Below are positions 25,016-33,584 of a DNA stretch of 64,000 nucleotides, one piece after another (the first letter of the stretch is position 1; each line of letters starts with the position of its first letter). Under the pieces are notes generated by a model. That model was not told where the DNA came from and made no database searches. It worked only from the letters and a program-made list of their open reading frames with translations. Source of the DNA: CAIZGX01 sp964511555 (GTDB lineage Bacteria; Bacteroidota; Bacteroidia; Flavobacteriales_D; Sanyastnellaceae). The DNA lies in the NCBI GenBank assembly GCA_964511555.1, contig CAZEFR010000005.1:21822-85821 (forward strand), given 5' to 3'. The position numbers and the translations under genes are program-made.

Positions 25016-26144
25016 CGATTAGCTCGAAGCGTTTCTTCAGCACTCTAAATTCTACTCTTCTGTTTTTCGCTCGCCCTTCATCTGAATCGTTGGTGGTTGC
25101 TGGTTTTGTAGCGCCGAAGTATTTTATTTCCAATCGAGATCGGTCTATGCCTTTCTTCATTAAATAACTTACCACTGCCTCTGCCCTATTCTTGGAAAGC
25201 GTCACGTTGTAATCGTCTTTACCTCTGCTGTCGGTATGTCCTTGCACTTCCAGATACATGGCCTTGTTCTTCTTCAATAAGACATAAACTTCATCCAATT
25301 CTTTCTTTGCACTGTCGGTAATATTGAATTTATCGAAGTCAAAGTATATGTCATCGAGTCTTATTTCATCATACTGACTTAATTGAAGCGGCGGATCGAA
25401 AACCATGGATTGAAGCACTTCATTTTCGCATGAGCATTCTTCTTTGGTTCGAACCGGCTTCACCACCACATCGTCTACATACAAGTAGCTGTAATCTCCC
25501 ATGCCCTTGTCGTTTCCTGTGCTGTGAAGAATTTTCGTGGCCTTATCGCTTTTGAAATTTCCTATGGTAATAAATCTTTCTCCGCCTGAAGCTCTGTAGA
25601 CATCACCCATCTTCACCCAACCGTCTTTCTTATCCAGAATGTACAAGCGCGGATTTTCAATGGTCGCTTTCATCTCAATGCAATTCATTCCTTTTTGGCG
25701 AAGTTCTTCGGCGCTAAGAACAATGCCACACCCATCGGTTACGAAATTGCAGAGATCGGCTGATGAGATGCTTATTTCAATACATACCAATTCTCCTGGT
25801 CTAAGGGGTCTGCTTAATTCCGAGCTCAAATACTCGCGGTAATTCTTCTTGTTGAAGGTGTAATTCACGAAGCCTGCGTAGGCTTTTCCGGATGCTGCAT
25901 TTTCATTTCCGAAAACATTTTTCGGAACACCAACGGCCTTGCTGCAACTGTTGAAATAATCGGGCGTGCCCTGCCCGGGCTGTTTCCAAGAAACAATGTG
26001 TGTGAGTTGACTTTGATTGAAATCGACAGGACAGCCTTGGTGTTCTTCAAAGCTTGAATTCAATACCAAATTCTGAGCGAAGCACGTTAGGTGCATGAAA
26101 CCCAAAACGGTAAGGAATAAACTGTATCTAATTGATATCTTCAA
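25005..26144 (-). CDS. OmpA-family envelope protein, copy 1
   Basis: A 379-aa exported protein. After the signal peptide (about 1-23, ending TCFAQ) comes a beta-sandwich of carbohydrate-binding type (LVLNSSFEEHQGCP ... YLYVDDVVVKPV, about 25-235). The C-terminal OmpA-like peptidoglycan-binding domain (about 260-379) has IYFDFDKFNITDSA, VQGHTDSRGKDDYN, LSKNRAEAVVSYL and AKNRRVEF. It should anchor the outer membrane to the cell wall. The start codon is TTG (26144-26142), supported by a TAAATTCG element 5 nt upstream. It is a tandem paralogue of the next gene. Confidence 0.83.
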   Translation of the reverse strand: MKISIRYSLFLTVLGFMHLTCFAQNLVLNSSFEEHQGCPVDFNQSQLTHIVSWKQPGQGTPDYFNSCSKAVGVPKNVFGNENAASGKAYAGFVNYTFNKKNYREYLSSELSRPLRPGELVCIEISISSADLCNFVTDGCGIVLSAEELRQKGMNCIEMKATIENPRLYILDKKDGWVKMGDVYRASGGERFITIGNFKSDKATKILHSTGNDKGMGDYSYLYVDDVVVKPVRTKEECSCENEVLQSMVFDPPLQLSQYDEIRLDDIYFDFDKFNITDSAKKELDEVYVLLKKNKAMYLEVQGHTDSRGKDDYNVTLSKNRAEAVVSYLMKKGIDRSRLEIKYFGATKPATTNDSDEGRAKNRRVEFRVLKKRFELIENS

Positions 26145-26149
26145 CGCAC

Positions 26150-26157
26150 CGAATTTA
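26150..26157 (-). promoter_or_regulatory. Variant -7 element of the OmpA-type gene (TAAATTCG)
   Basis: On the minus strand this matches TAnnTTTG except TTCG for TTTG. It ends 5 nt before the TTG start codon. The same TTCG variant precedes the MOSC gene and the 903-aa T9SS type B gene. Confidence 0.45.
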
Positions 26158-26162
26158 ACGAG

Positions 26163-26198
26163 AAAACAAAAGGGGAGCGCAAATTATTGCAGCTCCCC
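26163..26198 (-). terminator. Rho-independent terminator downstream of the second OmpA-type gene
   Basis: On the minus strand GGGGAGC (26198-26192) pairs with GCTCCCC (26178-26172); the inner bases TGCAA/TTGC extend the stem with one bulged A. TTTTGTTTT follows. It ends the transcript of the gene at 26219-27391, just before the promoter of copy 1. Confidence 0.85.
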
Positions 26199-26218
26199 TT
26201 TAAAAAGATGGTATAATC

Positions 26219-27391
26219 TTATTTCACTTTGAATACTACACGTCTGTTTTGTGCGTGTCCAGAAGGAGAATTGAATGTGCTTGCTGGTTGAGCATCGTCT
26301 ACGAAAGAAACTGAAATGCGGGCTCCGTTTATTCCGAACCCAACTAAAGCTTCCTTAACAGCGTTTGCGCGTTTCTCAGCCATATTCGCCACCTCTTCGT
26401 CTAATTTCGCTTCAGACATTTCGTCTACATCTGAGTGACCAATGAGCTCTATGTTCAACTTTGGATCAGCTTTCATGAATGCAGCAATTTCTTCGATGTT
26501 CGAATCAAATTGACCCGGAACCATTTCTGTTAAAGCTGCAAAGTACACAACAGTCGTGTTTATGATGTCTTGTGGTTTTGCACCCGTCTCACGAGCTACA
26601 GAGCTGCTGTAGATAAACTGAGCTTGCGGCTTGCTCTTCTTCGAACAATTGCATTGGCTCTTGGCTTCAATGGCTACTATTTCAACATCGTCAATGAAAT
26701 AATAAGCGTCATTCGAAACGGTTCCAGGCACGCCTGCTGGCTTTTTAACTTTCTCAATCTTCATCTTATCTTCTGCTCCAAAACCGCCAATAACAATGTA
26801 TTCCTCTCCACCAGCCGCGGTGAAGGTGCCACAAATATTCTCCCAAGAATCCATGATGTTCACAGGGATATTCTCGGCAATAGTTATTTGTGGATCTACC
26901 ATTATTGCGTTGTCTTTGGAGTATTGTAATTTCTTTTCAGTAACATACACTCCAACGTTGTTCACCGCAAACTTAGATAGCTCTGCCAAGCTTAGTTTAT
27001 AGCGAATACAATACTGCTGACCTTTCACAAGCTTCTGACTTAGTTTCACTTCCAAATAGGTTCTTGCTTTTTTAGGATCTTTCGAATAAGCTCTGAATCC
27101 GGCATAACTTGAACCCGAAGCTGGTTCTTGAACACCATGTTCGTTATTTGGCACCTGAATCTTTGGACTTTTTACTCCCTTCGAAAACAGATCGCAAAGG
27201 GTAACATTCGGTGTCATCCAAGGCGTTGCAAGATCTACTTGATTCGCCGTTTTCAACGCTTTGAAATCAAAATCATCAAAGCTGCCGTTGGGAACAATTC
27301 CTTTCGGCTCTGCTGCTGCCTTGTCAGTTTTCTTTTGAGCCGTTGCTCCAACAACCGCAAGAGTTAACACAGCTAGTAATAAACGTTTCAT
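26219..27391 (-). CDS. OmpA-family envelope protein, copy 2
   Basis: A 390-aa exported paralogue of the downstream gene. It has a signal peptide (MKRLLLAVLTLAVVGATAQ), the same N-terminal beta-sandwich pattern (IVPNGSFDDFD ... YYFIDDVEIVAI) and a more divergent OmpA-like C-terminus (IELIGHSDVDEM, AEKRANAVKEAL, HAQNRRVVFKV; about 275-390). ATG 27391 is preferred over 27397, giving the usual MKR signal start. It ends in a strong terminator, so it is not co-transcribed with copy 1. A cell-wall tethering role is inferred from the family. Confidence 0.8.
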   Translation of the reverse strand: MKRLLLAVLTLAVVGATAQKKTDKAAAEPKGIVPNGSFDDFDFKALKTANQVDLATPWMTPNVTLCDLFSKGVKSPKIQVPNNEHGVQEPASGSSYAGFRAYSKDPKKARTYLEVKLSQKLVKGQQYCIRYKLSLAELSKFAVNNVGVYVTEKKLQYSKDNAIMVDPQITIAENIPVNIMDSWENICGTFTAAGGEEYIVIGGFGAEDKMKIEKVKKPAGVPGTVSNDAYYFIDDVEIVAIEAKSQCNCSKKSKPQAQFIYSSSVARETGAKPQDIINTTVVYFAALTEMVPGQFDSNIEEIAAFMKADPKLNIELIGHSDVDEMSEAKLDEEVANMAEKRANAVKEALVGFGINGARISVSFVDDAQPASTFNSPSGHAQNRRVVFKVK

Positions 27392-27398
27392 AATCATT

Positions 27399-28430
27399 TT
27401 ACTTTTCGTTAGGGTATTCTTTTATTGTATCAATAAAGCATTTTAGGTTATCGGGAGAAATATCGGGATAAACTCCGTGGCCTAAGTTAGCAATATGTTT
27501 TTGAGTTCCAAACTTTTGCATCATTTCTCTTGTTGCTTTTTTAATGCTAGCGAAGTCTCCATAGAGCACCGAAGGGTCTAAGTTTCCTTGCACTGTTTTC
27601 GCTCCTGCCCATTTCCGTGCCAAATCTGGTTGAACGGTCCAATCGAGTCCGATTGTTTCGCACGGAGAGTTCGCGAAATCTTCTATCGCATACCACGCCC
27701 CTTTTGCGAAAACGGTTCTTGGGACTTCGGGTATCGCTGCTAAAATTCTATTGATATATGGAAGGGAAAACTCGCGATATGAATCGGGGCCCAATACGCC
27801 CGCCCATGAATCGAAAAGCTGAATCAAATCAGCTCCCGAAGCTATTTGCATTTTCAAGTAAGAGATGGTCGCATCTGAAATCGCTGAAAGTAATGCATGA
27901 GCAAGTTCTGGATTCTCGCGCATCATTCTTCTGGCCTTAGCGAACTCCTTGCTCCCCTGCCCTTCAATCATGTAACAAAACAAGGTAAATGGCGCACCGG
28001 CAAAGCCGATCAACGGCACTCTTCCATTTAACTCCTGCTTGGTTAGTTTCAACGCTTCAGCCACATAATTCAGTTTACCTTCAATCTCCGTGGTTGAAAG
28101 CCTAGCTACATCCTCTATCGTTTTAATGGTATTCGGAAAACGCGGTCCCTTTCCCTCATCCATTTCATACGGCAATCCCATGGCTTCAGGAATAACCAAA
28201 ATATCTGAGAAAATAATCGCAGCATCTACACCCAAAATATCAACGGGCTGAAGAGTCACCTCGCACGCCAACTCGGGTGTGCGAACCAACGTAATGAAAG
28301 AACCCGCCCTTGCCCGCGTTGCGCGGTATTCGGGTAGTACTCTTCCGGCCTGACGCATGACCCATACAGGGGTGCGTTCCACTTGCTCGCCCTTCGCGGC
28401 ACGAAGCAATAAATTGTTCTGCAAATTCAT
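27399..28430 (-). CDS. hemE: Uroporphyrinogen decarboxylase
   Basis: A 343-aa haem-pathway enzyme that decarboxylates uroporphyrinogen III to coproporphyrinogen III. Diagnostic: RTPVWVMRQAGRVLPEYR at the N-terminus, DILVIPEAMG, GFAGAPFTLFCYMIEG, QLFDSWAG (catalytic-site Asp/Tyr region) and NLGHGVYPD near the end. ATG 28430 is chosen because a perfect -7 element lies 6 nt upstream; the longer frame starts within it. It is divergent from the MOSC gene. Confidence 0.95.
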   Translation of the reverse strand: MNLQNNLLLRAAKGEQVERTPVWVMRQAGRVLPEYRATRARAGSFITLVRTPELACEVTLQPVDILGVDAAIIFSDILVIPEAMGLPYEMDEGKGPRFPNTIKTIEDVARLSTTEIEGKLNYVAEALKLTKQELNGRVPLIGFAGAPFTLFCYMIEGQGSKEFAKARRMMRENPELAHALLSAISDATISYLKMQIASGADLIQLFDSWAGVLGPDSYREFSLPYINRILAAIPEVPRTVFAKGAWYAIEDFANSPCETIGLDWTVQPDLARKWAGAKTVQGNLDPSVLYGDFASIKKATREMMQKFGTQKHIANLGHGVYPDISPDNLKCFIDTIKEYPNEK

Positions 28431-28436
28431 GTGGTG

Positions 28437-28444
28437 CAAAAATA
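28437..28444 (-). promoter_or_regulatory. -7 promoter element of hemE (TATTTTTG)
   Basis: A perfect TAnnTTTG match on the minus strand, ending 6 nt before the hemE ATG at 28430. Confidence 0.7.
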
Positions 28445-28458
28445 CATCAGACATGCGC

Positions 28459-28466
28459 TACCTTCG
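28459..28466 (+). promoter_or_regulatory. Variant -7 element of the MOSC gene (TACCTTCG)
   Basis: TAnnTTCG variant ending 5 nt before ATG 28472. It lies 14 bp from the divergent hemE element, so the two promoters overlap in their upstream parts. Confidence 0.45.
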
Positions 28467-28471
28467 TTTTT

Positions 28472-29275
28472 ATGTTGAAGTCAATTTCAATTTATCCCAT
28501 AAAATCGTTGAACGGCCTTGAGCTAACCTCTTCAGAGGTGCTTCAGCACGGATTGAAATACGATCGGAATTGGATGCTGGTCGATTCCAACAACAAGTTC
28601 ATCACGCGAAGAGAACGCCCCGAGCTTTCGCTCATTGAAACTGGCCTTTCCGAAAACGGATTTCGCTTTTCCTTCAACAATCAATCTGAAAGTCTTGCAC
28701 TTGGAGCGATTGATTTCCAACAAGAAAAAATTGAATCGAAGGTTTGGGATTCGAATGTTTTCGGATATGAAGAGAGCAAAAATCTAAATACTTTTTTTTC
28801 TGATTTTTTGAAGGAAGAAGTGCGTCTCATTCGTATGCCTCTTCAACCTGAAAGAATTGAAATGGCTCCATTAACTGGAGAGTCAACCCCCAGTTCATTC
28901 GCTGACAGTTTTCCAATTTTAATTTTAGGAAGTGCTTCGCTCGACGCACTGAATGCGCAATTGAAAGAACCCATTGACGCCAGATATTTCCGTCCGAATT
29001 TACTTTTCCAAACCGAACGTTCATTCGAAGAAGACGAATGGCAAGCCATTCAAATTGGAACCGTATTGCTTCGTAAAGCTAAATCTTGCGGGCGATGCCG
29101 AATGATTAATATCAATCCAGATACGGGTATTTATCGCACCGATGTCATGCGTGAGTTGGCGAAATTGCGCACTGTGAAGAACAAGGTTATCCTTGGCGAC
29201 TTGTATTATCCTGTTCAAACCGGCTCAATTGAACTTCATTCCGAAGTGAAAGTTTTCACTACCTTCAACACCTAA
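28472..29275 (+). CDS. MOSC-domain molybdenum cofactor sulfurase-like protein (YcbX type)
   Basis: A 267-aa protein with the MOSC N-terminal beta-barrel (IYPIKSLNGLELTSSEV, about 7-23) and a MOSC domain (about 110-260). FPILILGSASLDALN, DARYFRPNLLF, the conserved cysteine segment KAKSCGRCRMININPDTG (about 201-218) and a GDLYYPVQ close are present. YcbX-type proteins reduce N-hydroxylated compounds with molybdenum cofactor. It sits 9 nt before the UbiA-type gene. The moaC-mobA pair at 33583-35111 shows the cell makes the cofactor. Confidence 0.82.
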   Translation: MLKSISIYPIKSLNGLELTSSEVLQHGLKYDRNWMLVDSNNKFITRRERPELSLIETGLSENGFRFSFNNQSESLALGAIDFQQEKIESKVWDSNVFGYEESKNLNTFFSDFLKEEVRLIRMPLQPERIEMAPLTGESTPSSFADSFPILILGSASLDALNAQLKEPIDARYFRPNLLFQTERSFEEDEWQAIQIGTVLLRKAKSCGRCRMININPDTGIYRTDVMRELAKLRTVKNKVILGDLYYPVQTGSIELHSEVKVFTTFNT

Positions 29276-29284
29276 AATACTGTT

Positions 29285-30172
29285 ATGACTCAAGCGCTTT
29301 TCAAAATGTCTCGTCCGAACAATCTGCTCATGATTGTTTTCGCCATGTTCGCGTTTCGCTTTGGTTTTGCGCACACCATAGCCCCTGAAGACTTCACGCA
29401 ATGGATGCAGTTTTTGGGAATGATGATTACTATTGTTCTGCTTACTGCAGGAGGAAATTTCATTAACGATTATTTCGATGTTCGCGTAGACCGGATCAAC
29501 AAGCCCAATGAGGTGTATGTAGAAAAACAGGTGAAACGCAGAGTGGTTATTCTTGCCCACATTTTAACAACAACACTGGGCATTCTCATTTCATTTTTCG
29601 TTGGAAAGAGTATGGACTCTTATTTACCATTCGTTGTGGCTCTTGTTGTTTCCATTGCCTTGGGACTATACACCCCGTTTTTCAAAAAGCGGGTGTTATC
29701 GGGAAACCTAATTGTTTCGCTTTGCATTGGAATGATCCCTTTGTGGAGTGTTTGGCCTCAGCTTTCGAATTTGCATATTGGTTTTTGGACCTTAATCTTT
29801 TCGGTGTTTGCCTTTTCTGTGAATTTTAGCAGAGAAATTGTGAAAGACATAGAGGATATGGACGGCGACGCTGCGGAGAATTACAAAACCTTGCCAGTTG
29901 TTATGGGCACACAAACTGCGCGTATTTATGCGTTGTTATTTTTGTTTGCAGCGTTAATTACGGCTGGAGTAACGTTATTTATCGCAGCAACTCAGCACCA
30001 TTCCTTGGGCACACTTTATCTAATTGGAATGGGGATGTGCTTGCCGCTAATCATAGCATTGTTCGCTGTGTTTATGGCGAATTCAAAAGAAGGATTTCAC
30101 AAGGCCAGTCTTATCTTGAAGATTGCAATGGCTATTGGAATTACGTGTGGGTTTGTGTTGAGGTTTGTTTGA
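29285..30172 (+). CDS. UbiA-family prenyltransferase, probable geranylgeranylglycerol-phosphate geranylgeranyltransferase
   Basis: A 295-aa integral membrane protein with about eight hydrophobic helices. Both aspartate-rich motifs are present: NDYFDVRVD (about 60-68) for the prenyl diphosphate/Mg site and DIEDMDGD (about 192-199). The spacing and the FINDYFDVRVDRINKP context resemble the archaeal-lipid-type enzyme annotated in many Flavobacteria rather than menaquinone MenA. The true acceptor is unproven. It is likely co-transcribed with the MOSC gene. Confidence 0.72.
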   Translation: MTQALFKMSRPNNLLMIVFAMFAFRFGFAHTIAPEDFTQWMQFLGMMITIVLLTAGGNFINDYFDVRVDRINKPNEVYVEKQVKRRVVILAHILTTTLGILISFFVGKSMDSYLPFVVALVVSIALGLYTPFFKKRVLSGNLIVSLCIGMIPLWSVWPQLSNLHIGFWTLIFSVFAFSVNFSREIVKDIEDMDGDAAENYKTLPVVMGTQTARIYALLFLFAALITAGVTLFIAATQHHSLGTLYLIGMGMCLPLIIALFAVFMANSKEGFHKASLILKIAMAIGITCGFVLRFV

Positions 30173-30175
30173 TTA

Positions 30176-30958
30176 TCACTTCTGACTTAACAATCCGTTG
30201 GCAGTCATCTTGAAGAAATCATATGCCTTACTGTAATCGAGTAGTTCGTAATCGACTCCTAGCTTCTTCAGGTTGCCATAGTATGCTTGCAAATTCAAAA
30301 AATAATTCTTTTCCAGTTGAATGGCAGTGGCTTTTTCACCAAATTTCTGCACTAGAAACCATTTTTCCAACAAGCGCGCAGACCTTCCATTACCGTCCTG
30401 AAAAGGGTGAATCTTGACAAAAGTTAAGTGGATATGCGATCCAAAAAACAACACTTCGGAATTACTTAATTCTTGCGACATTAAGACTTCTATATCAGCA
30501 AAGAGTTTGGCTAACTCACCGAGCAATTTACTTTGCTCCGCGGCCACATAATCAATTTTATCTTCGCTATTCAGGACAAACATAGGATTGGTTCTAATGA
30601 ATCCTTGTTGAGACATTGGCAATAGACTAGCACTCAATAGCGCATGTGCTCTTTGCAAATTCTCAAATGTCAAGTCGTTCTGAAATATAAACTCATAAGC
30701 TCTGAATAAATCATCTGCCTTCCGTGTATAATCAGGCTGATAATGTACATTGAGAAATTTGTGCTTGAAGTAACTATCAAAATCTATTTCCTCTCCTTCA
30801 ATCTTCGAAGAGTATACACTAGAAATAGAATTATAGAATCGGAAATAATCTACCGGAGTTTCAAGCCTATCGAGACCTTCGATCACAACATCTAAACTAT
30901 TCGCAAATTCAACTTTGAACTGCGCAAGATGTTGATCTGAAAGCATTTTAAGATTCAT
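30176..30958 (-). CDS. Fic-domain protein (predicted AMP transferase)
   Basis: A 260-aa Fic protein. The active-site motif HPFQDGNGRSARLLEKW lies at about residues 183-199, complete with catalytic His and the phosphate-binding DGNGR. An N-terminal inhibition helix motif of the (S/T)xxxE(G/N) type is plausible at SSVYSSKIEGEEID (about 47-60), which would make it a class II, self-inhibited Fic. The target is unknown. It ends 3 nt from the end of the convergent UbiA-type gene. Confidence 0.87.
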   Translation of the reverse strand: MNLKMLSDQHLAQFKVEFANSLDVVIEGLDRLETPVDYFRFYNSISSVYSSKIEGEEIDFDSYFKHKFLNVHYQPDYTRKADDLFRAYEFIFQNDLTFENLQRAHALLSASLLPMSQQGFIRTNPMFVLNSEDKIDYVAAEQSKLLGELAKLFADIEVLMSQELSNSEVLFFGSHIHLTFVKIHPFQDGNGRSARLLEKWFLVQKFGEKATAIQLEKNYFLNLQAYYGNLKKLGVDYELLDYSKAYDFFKMTANGLLSQK

Positions 30959-30996
30959 GCTATTGTTCCGATTTGCAAAATAAAATCACCAATTAA

Positions 30997-32313
30997 CTAA
31001 ACCTCTTGACTCCTATTCTTCGGAATTAAAAACATCAATCCGAAGCCTATAACGAAAAAGACAATCAACGCCAGGATGCTGTAGCGCATGCTGAAATGAC
31101 CGTCGATGAACCCGAAAGAAACAAGCCCAATGATCAACCCTACTTTTTCAGTCACATCGTAAAAACTGAAGAACGAAGCGGTGTCTTTTGTTCCTGGAAT
31201 TAATTTCGAATAGGTGCTGCGCGCCAGAGATTGGGTTCCTCCCATAATAAAACCAATAAGTCCTGCAACGATATAAAACATCATGACTTGACCTTCTTGC
31301 ACAAAGAAAAACGCAAAGAAGCAAATGAACATCCACAAGGCAAGCGCTATCTTCAACACTGAAAAATTCCCAATTCTATGCGACAATTTCGAGAAAAGAT
31401 ACGCGCCTGGAATGGCAATAATCTGAACCAAGATAATAGCCACAATTAAGTTGAGTGTTTCCAATTTCACTTCCTTTTTGCCGAAGTACGTGGCCATCTG
31501 CATAATGGTTTGAATACCCATACTGAACGTAAAGAAGGCCAATAAATAAGCCTTCAACTGAGGTAAGTGTTTCAATTGCTTCAAAACACTTCCTAACTCC
31601 GAAAACCCTTTCGTAAATACATTGGTCTTCTCTACATGAACGCGTTCGGTTTCTTTCAAACGTGCGAATGTGATCTGTGCAAATCCCATCCACCACACTC
31701 CAACAGCTATAAATGAATAACGCATCATCATCACTTTCTCTGGTCCGCTCTTCGCAACAACCATAACAGCGACCAAAGCGCAAATAAGGAGAATCATACT
31801 GCCCAAATACCCCAATGAAAATCCTTTCGCGCTGAGTTTATCTTGCTCTTCCTCTGTCGCCACTATTGGTAAAAAGCTATTACTAAAAGCATAACTTCCC
31901 CAGAAACCTATACATGCAAGTATTACACTTAGGATACTCAACTCCATGTTCGCAGGGTCGAAAAAATATAGGCTCATACAGGATAGAGATCCTAGGTAAC
32001 AAAAGAACTTCAGAAAAAATTTCTTCTTTCTATAATAATCTGCCACACCTGAAAGAATAGGCAAAATCAAGCACACAATTGTCAAACCAAATGCAGTCGC
32101 ATAACTAATCAACTCTGTATTCTCCAACGTTGAACCGAAAACCTTCACTTTGGTTGAAGTCACAACTCCATCCGAATTTTTCACGGAGGTCATGACATCA
32201 TAAAAAATAGGAAAAATGGTTGAGCCAATAACGAGATTGTAAACCGAATTGGCCCAATCGTACATGGCCCATCCGTTCTGAATCTTTTTGCGGGAGAGTG
32301 CAGTCTCTGTCAT
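30997..32313 (-). CDS. Major facilitator superfamily transporter, UMF1/Atg22-like
   Basis: A 438-aa membrane protein with about 12 helices. It starts with the family motif NGWAMYDWANSVYNLVIGSTIFP and has the half-repeat motif PILSGVADYYRKKK (loop 2-3). The Atg22-like signatures GGTQSLARSTYSKLIPG and FFSFYDVTEKVG lie near the end. The substrate is unknown; eukaryotic relatives export amino acids from the vacuole. ATG 32313 is preferred to an in-frame TTG at 32325. It begins 1 nt after the methyltransferase stop, so the two form an operon. Confidence 0.82.
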   Translation of the reverse strand: MTETALSRKKIQNGWAMYDWANSVYNLVIGSTIFPIFYDVMTSVKNSDGVVTSTKVKVFGSTLENTELISYATAFGLTIVCLILPILSGVADYYRKKKFFLKFFCYLGSLSCMSLYFFDPANMELSILSVILACIGFWGSYAFSNSFLPIVATEEEQDKLSAKGFSLGYLGSMILLICALVAVMVVAKSGPEKVMMMRYSFIAVGVWWMGFAQITFARLKETERVHVEKTNVFTKGFSELGSVLKQLKHLPQLKAYLLAFFTFSMGIQTIMQMATYFGKKEVKLETLNLIVAIILVQIIAIPGAYLFSKLSHRIGNFSVLKIALALWMFICFFAFFFVQEGQVMMFYIVAGLIGFIMGGTQSLARSTYSKLIPGTKDTASFFSFYDVTEKVGLIIGLVSFGFIDGHFSMRYSILALIVFFVIGFGLMFLIPKNRSQEV

Positions 32314-32314
32314 G

Positions 32315-33160
32315 TTACTTTTCAATTTTCAACCAAAACGAACCGCCGTGTTTTTCCACAACATGTGGAATGGCGTTCCAAATCGGCTCTATAATTTGAC
32401 TTAATTCTTTGTTTTCTGAAAGATAATAATTTGGAATCATGGGCGCATACTTTTCGCTGTTCGCCAAAAGAAACGCTGCCAACATGTATTGCTCTGAATA
32501 AAACCGATCGCACATAAACTGCGGATAATCGAAAGGCAAATACACATCGTGTATTTGAACCACCACTCCCTTCTTCAATCTTGGAAGAACTTCCAAGAAG
32601 AAAACCGTCGCATCGGAATTCGGGAACACGCGGTGCGAATTGTCTACAAACAAAATATCATTCTCTTCCAAATCTTCTAGAAAATCGAAATCGCAGTCTT
32701 CAAACGGAGAACGAATAATAGTATTCGCCAACGCATCTATCTCTGCGCGAGGCATTGGATCGATCGAAATAATTTCAGTCTTTAAGCCTTGCTCTGAAAT
32801 GGCCTTGTGCGCAACCTTGGTTGAATTACCCGATCCAATTTCAACATATCGTTTGGGCTTTAGTTCCGCTATGGCAGTGTACAACATAACCATGTCGAGC
32901 CCTGGCAAAAACAAGTTGTTCCAAAAAGGCTCCTGAGCTGAAGGTTTGTCGGTATTGTTTTTTACTGATTGAAAATTTTGCGTGTATTTCAATGCTGCGT
33001 GCAGCCACTTCTCGTACTCTTCTTTTCTATTTTCAATAATGGAAAGCAATTGCGGATGAGCCTCTTGGCCATGGCCGTAGCGAGGTTCAAAGGAAACAGG
33101 ATACTCCAGAATTAATTTCTGAAACTTCGGATGAGCTAATTTGAAAAATCTTTTAATCAT
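32315..33160 (-). CDS. Class I SAM-dependent methyltransferase (small-molecule type)
   Basis: A 281-aa protein with a methyltransferase fold in its middle. PKRYVEIGSGNSTKVAHKAI (about 95-114) is the SAM loop, EIISIDPMPR binds the ribose, and DILFVDNSHRVFPNSDATVFFLEVLPRL resembles the catalytic/metal region of O-methyltransferases acting on sugars or polyketides. The N-terminal 85 residues are unassigned. It is in an operon with the MFS transporter, so a metabolite could be methylated and then exported; that is a guess. Confidence 0.7.
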   Translation of the reverse strand: MIKRFFKLAHPKFQKLILEYPVSFEPRYGHGQEAHPQLLSIIENRKEEYEKWLHAALKYTQNFQSVKNNTDKPSAQEPFWNNLFLPGLDMVMLYTAIAELKPKRYVEIGSGNSTKVAHKAISEQGLKTEIISIDPMPRAEIDALANTIIRSPFEDCDFDFLEDLEENDILFVDNSHRVFPNSDATVFFLEVLPRLKKGVVVQIHDVYLPFDYPQFMCDRFYSEQYMLAAFLLANSEKYAPMIPNYYLSENKELSQIIEPIWNAIPHVVEKHGGSFWLKIEK

Positions 33161-33206
33161 GAGCGCGGTTCAATCTTCTAACTGAAAAAATCAAAAGCTA
33201 ATGTAC

Positions 33207-33214
33207 TACCTTTG
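33207..33214 (+). promoter_or_regulatory. -7 promoter element of rnpB (TACCTTTG)
   Basis: A perfect TAnnTTTG match ending 4 nt before the first base of the P1 helix, giving the expected transcription start. Confidence 0.8.
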
Positions 33215-33218
33215 CAGC

Positions 33219-33584
33219 AAAGACCGAAGAGGATTCATCGCTGGTTGCAAAACTAGAGGAAAGTCCGGGCTGCGCAGAGCGCCGCACCCTGTGAAAAGCG
33301 GGGGACGTTAAACGCAAGTTTAACGGACAGACAGTGCTGCAGAAATTAAACCGCCACTAGCAATAGTGGTAAGGGTGAAAAGGAGGTGTAAGAGACCACC
33401 GTCGTTCTTGGTAACAAGGCGAGCTAGGAAAACCTTGCGGGCTGTAAGATCAAATAAACCGAGGCCGTTGGATTCGTTCCAACTGAAGAGTTGCTCGCTC
33501 AATCTCGGAGGGTAGATCGCATAGATAAATGATGAAACATGTGGCAACACATGAACAGAACCCGGCTTACGCTCACGGTCTTTT
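33219..33584 (+). ncRNA. rnpB: RNase P RNA (bacterial type A)
   Basis: The catalytic RNA that removes tRNA 5' leaders. Universal core segments are visible: GAGGAAAGTCCGGGC (33256-33270) and ACAGAACCCGGCTTA (33555-33569), pairing through CCGGG/CCCGG as P4. The terminal helix P1 is AAAGACCG (33219-33226) with CGGTCTTT (33576-33583). Its length of about 365 nt fits type A. A T-rich tract (33581-33594) follows P1 and likely ends transcription. The 3' end overlaps the stop codon of the convergent mobA-like gene. Confidence 0.96.

Noticed and set aside
30176..30958. Fic/Phd-type toxin-antitoxin pair
   Set aside because: No small antitoxin gene is adjacent, and the protein seems to carry its own inhibitory helix motif.
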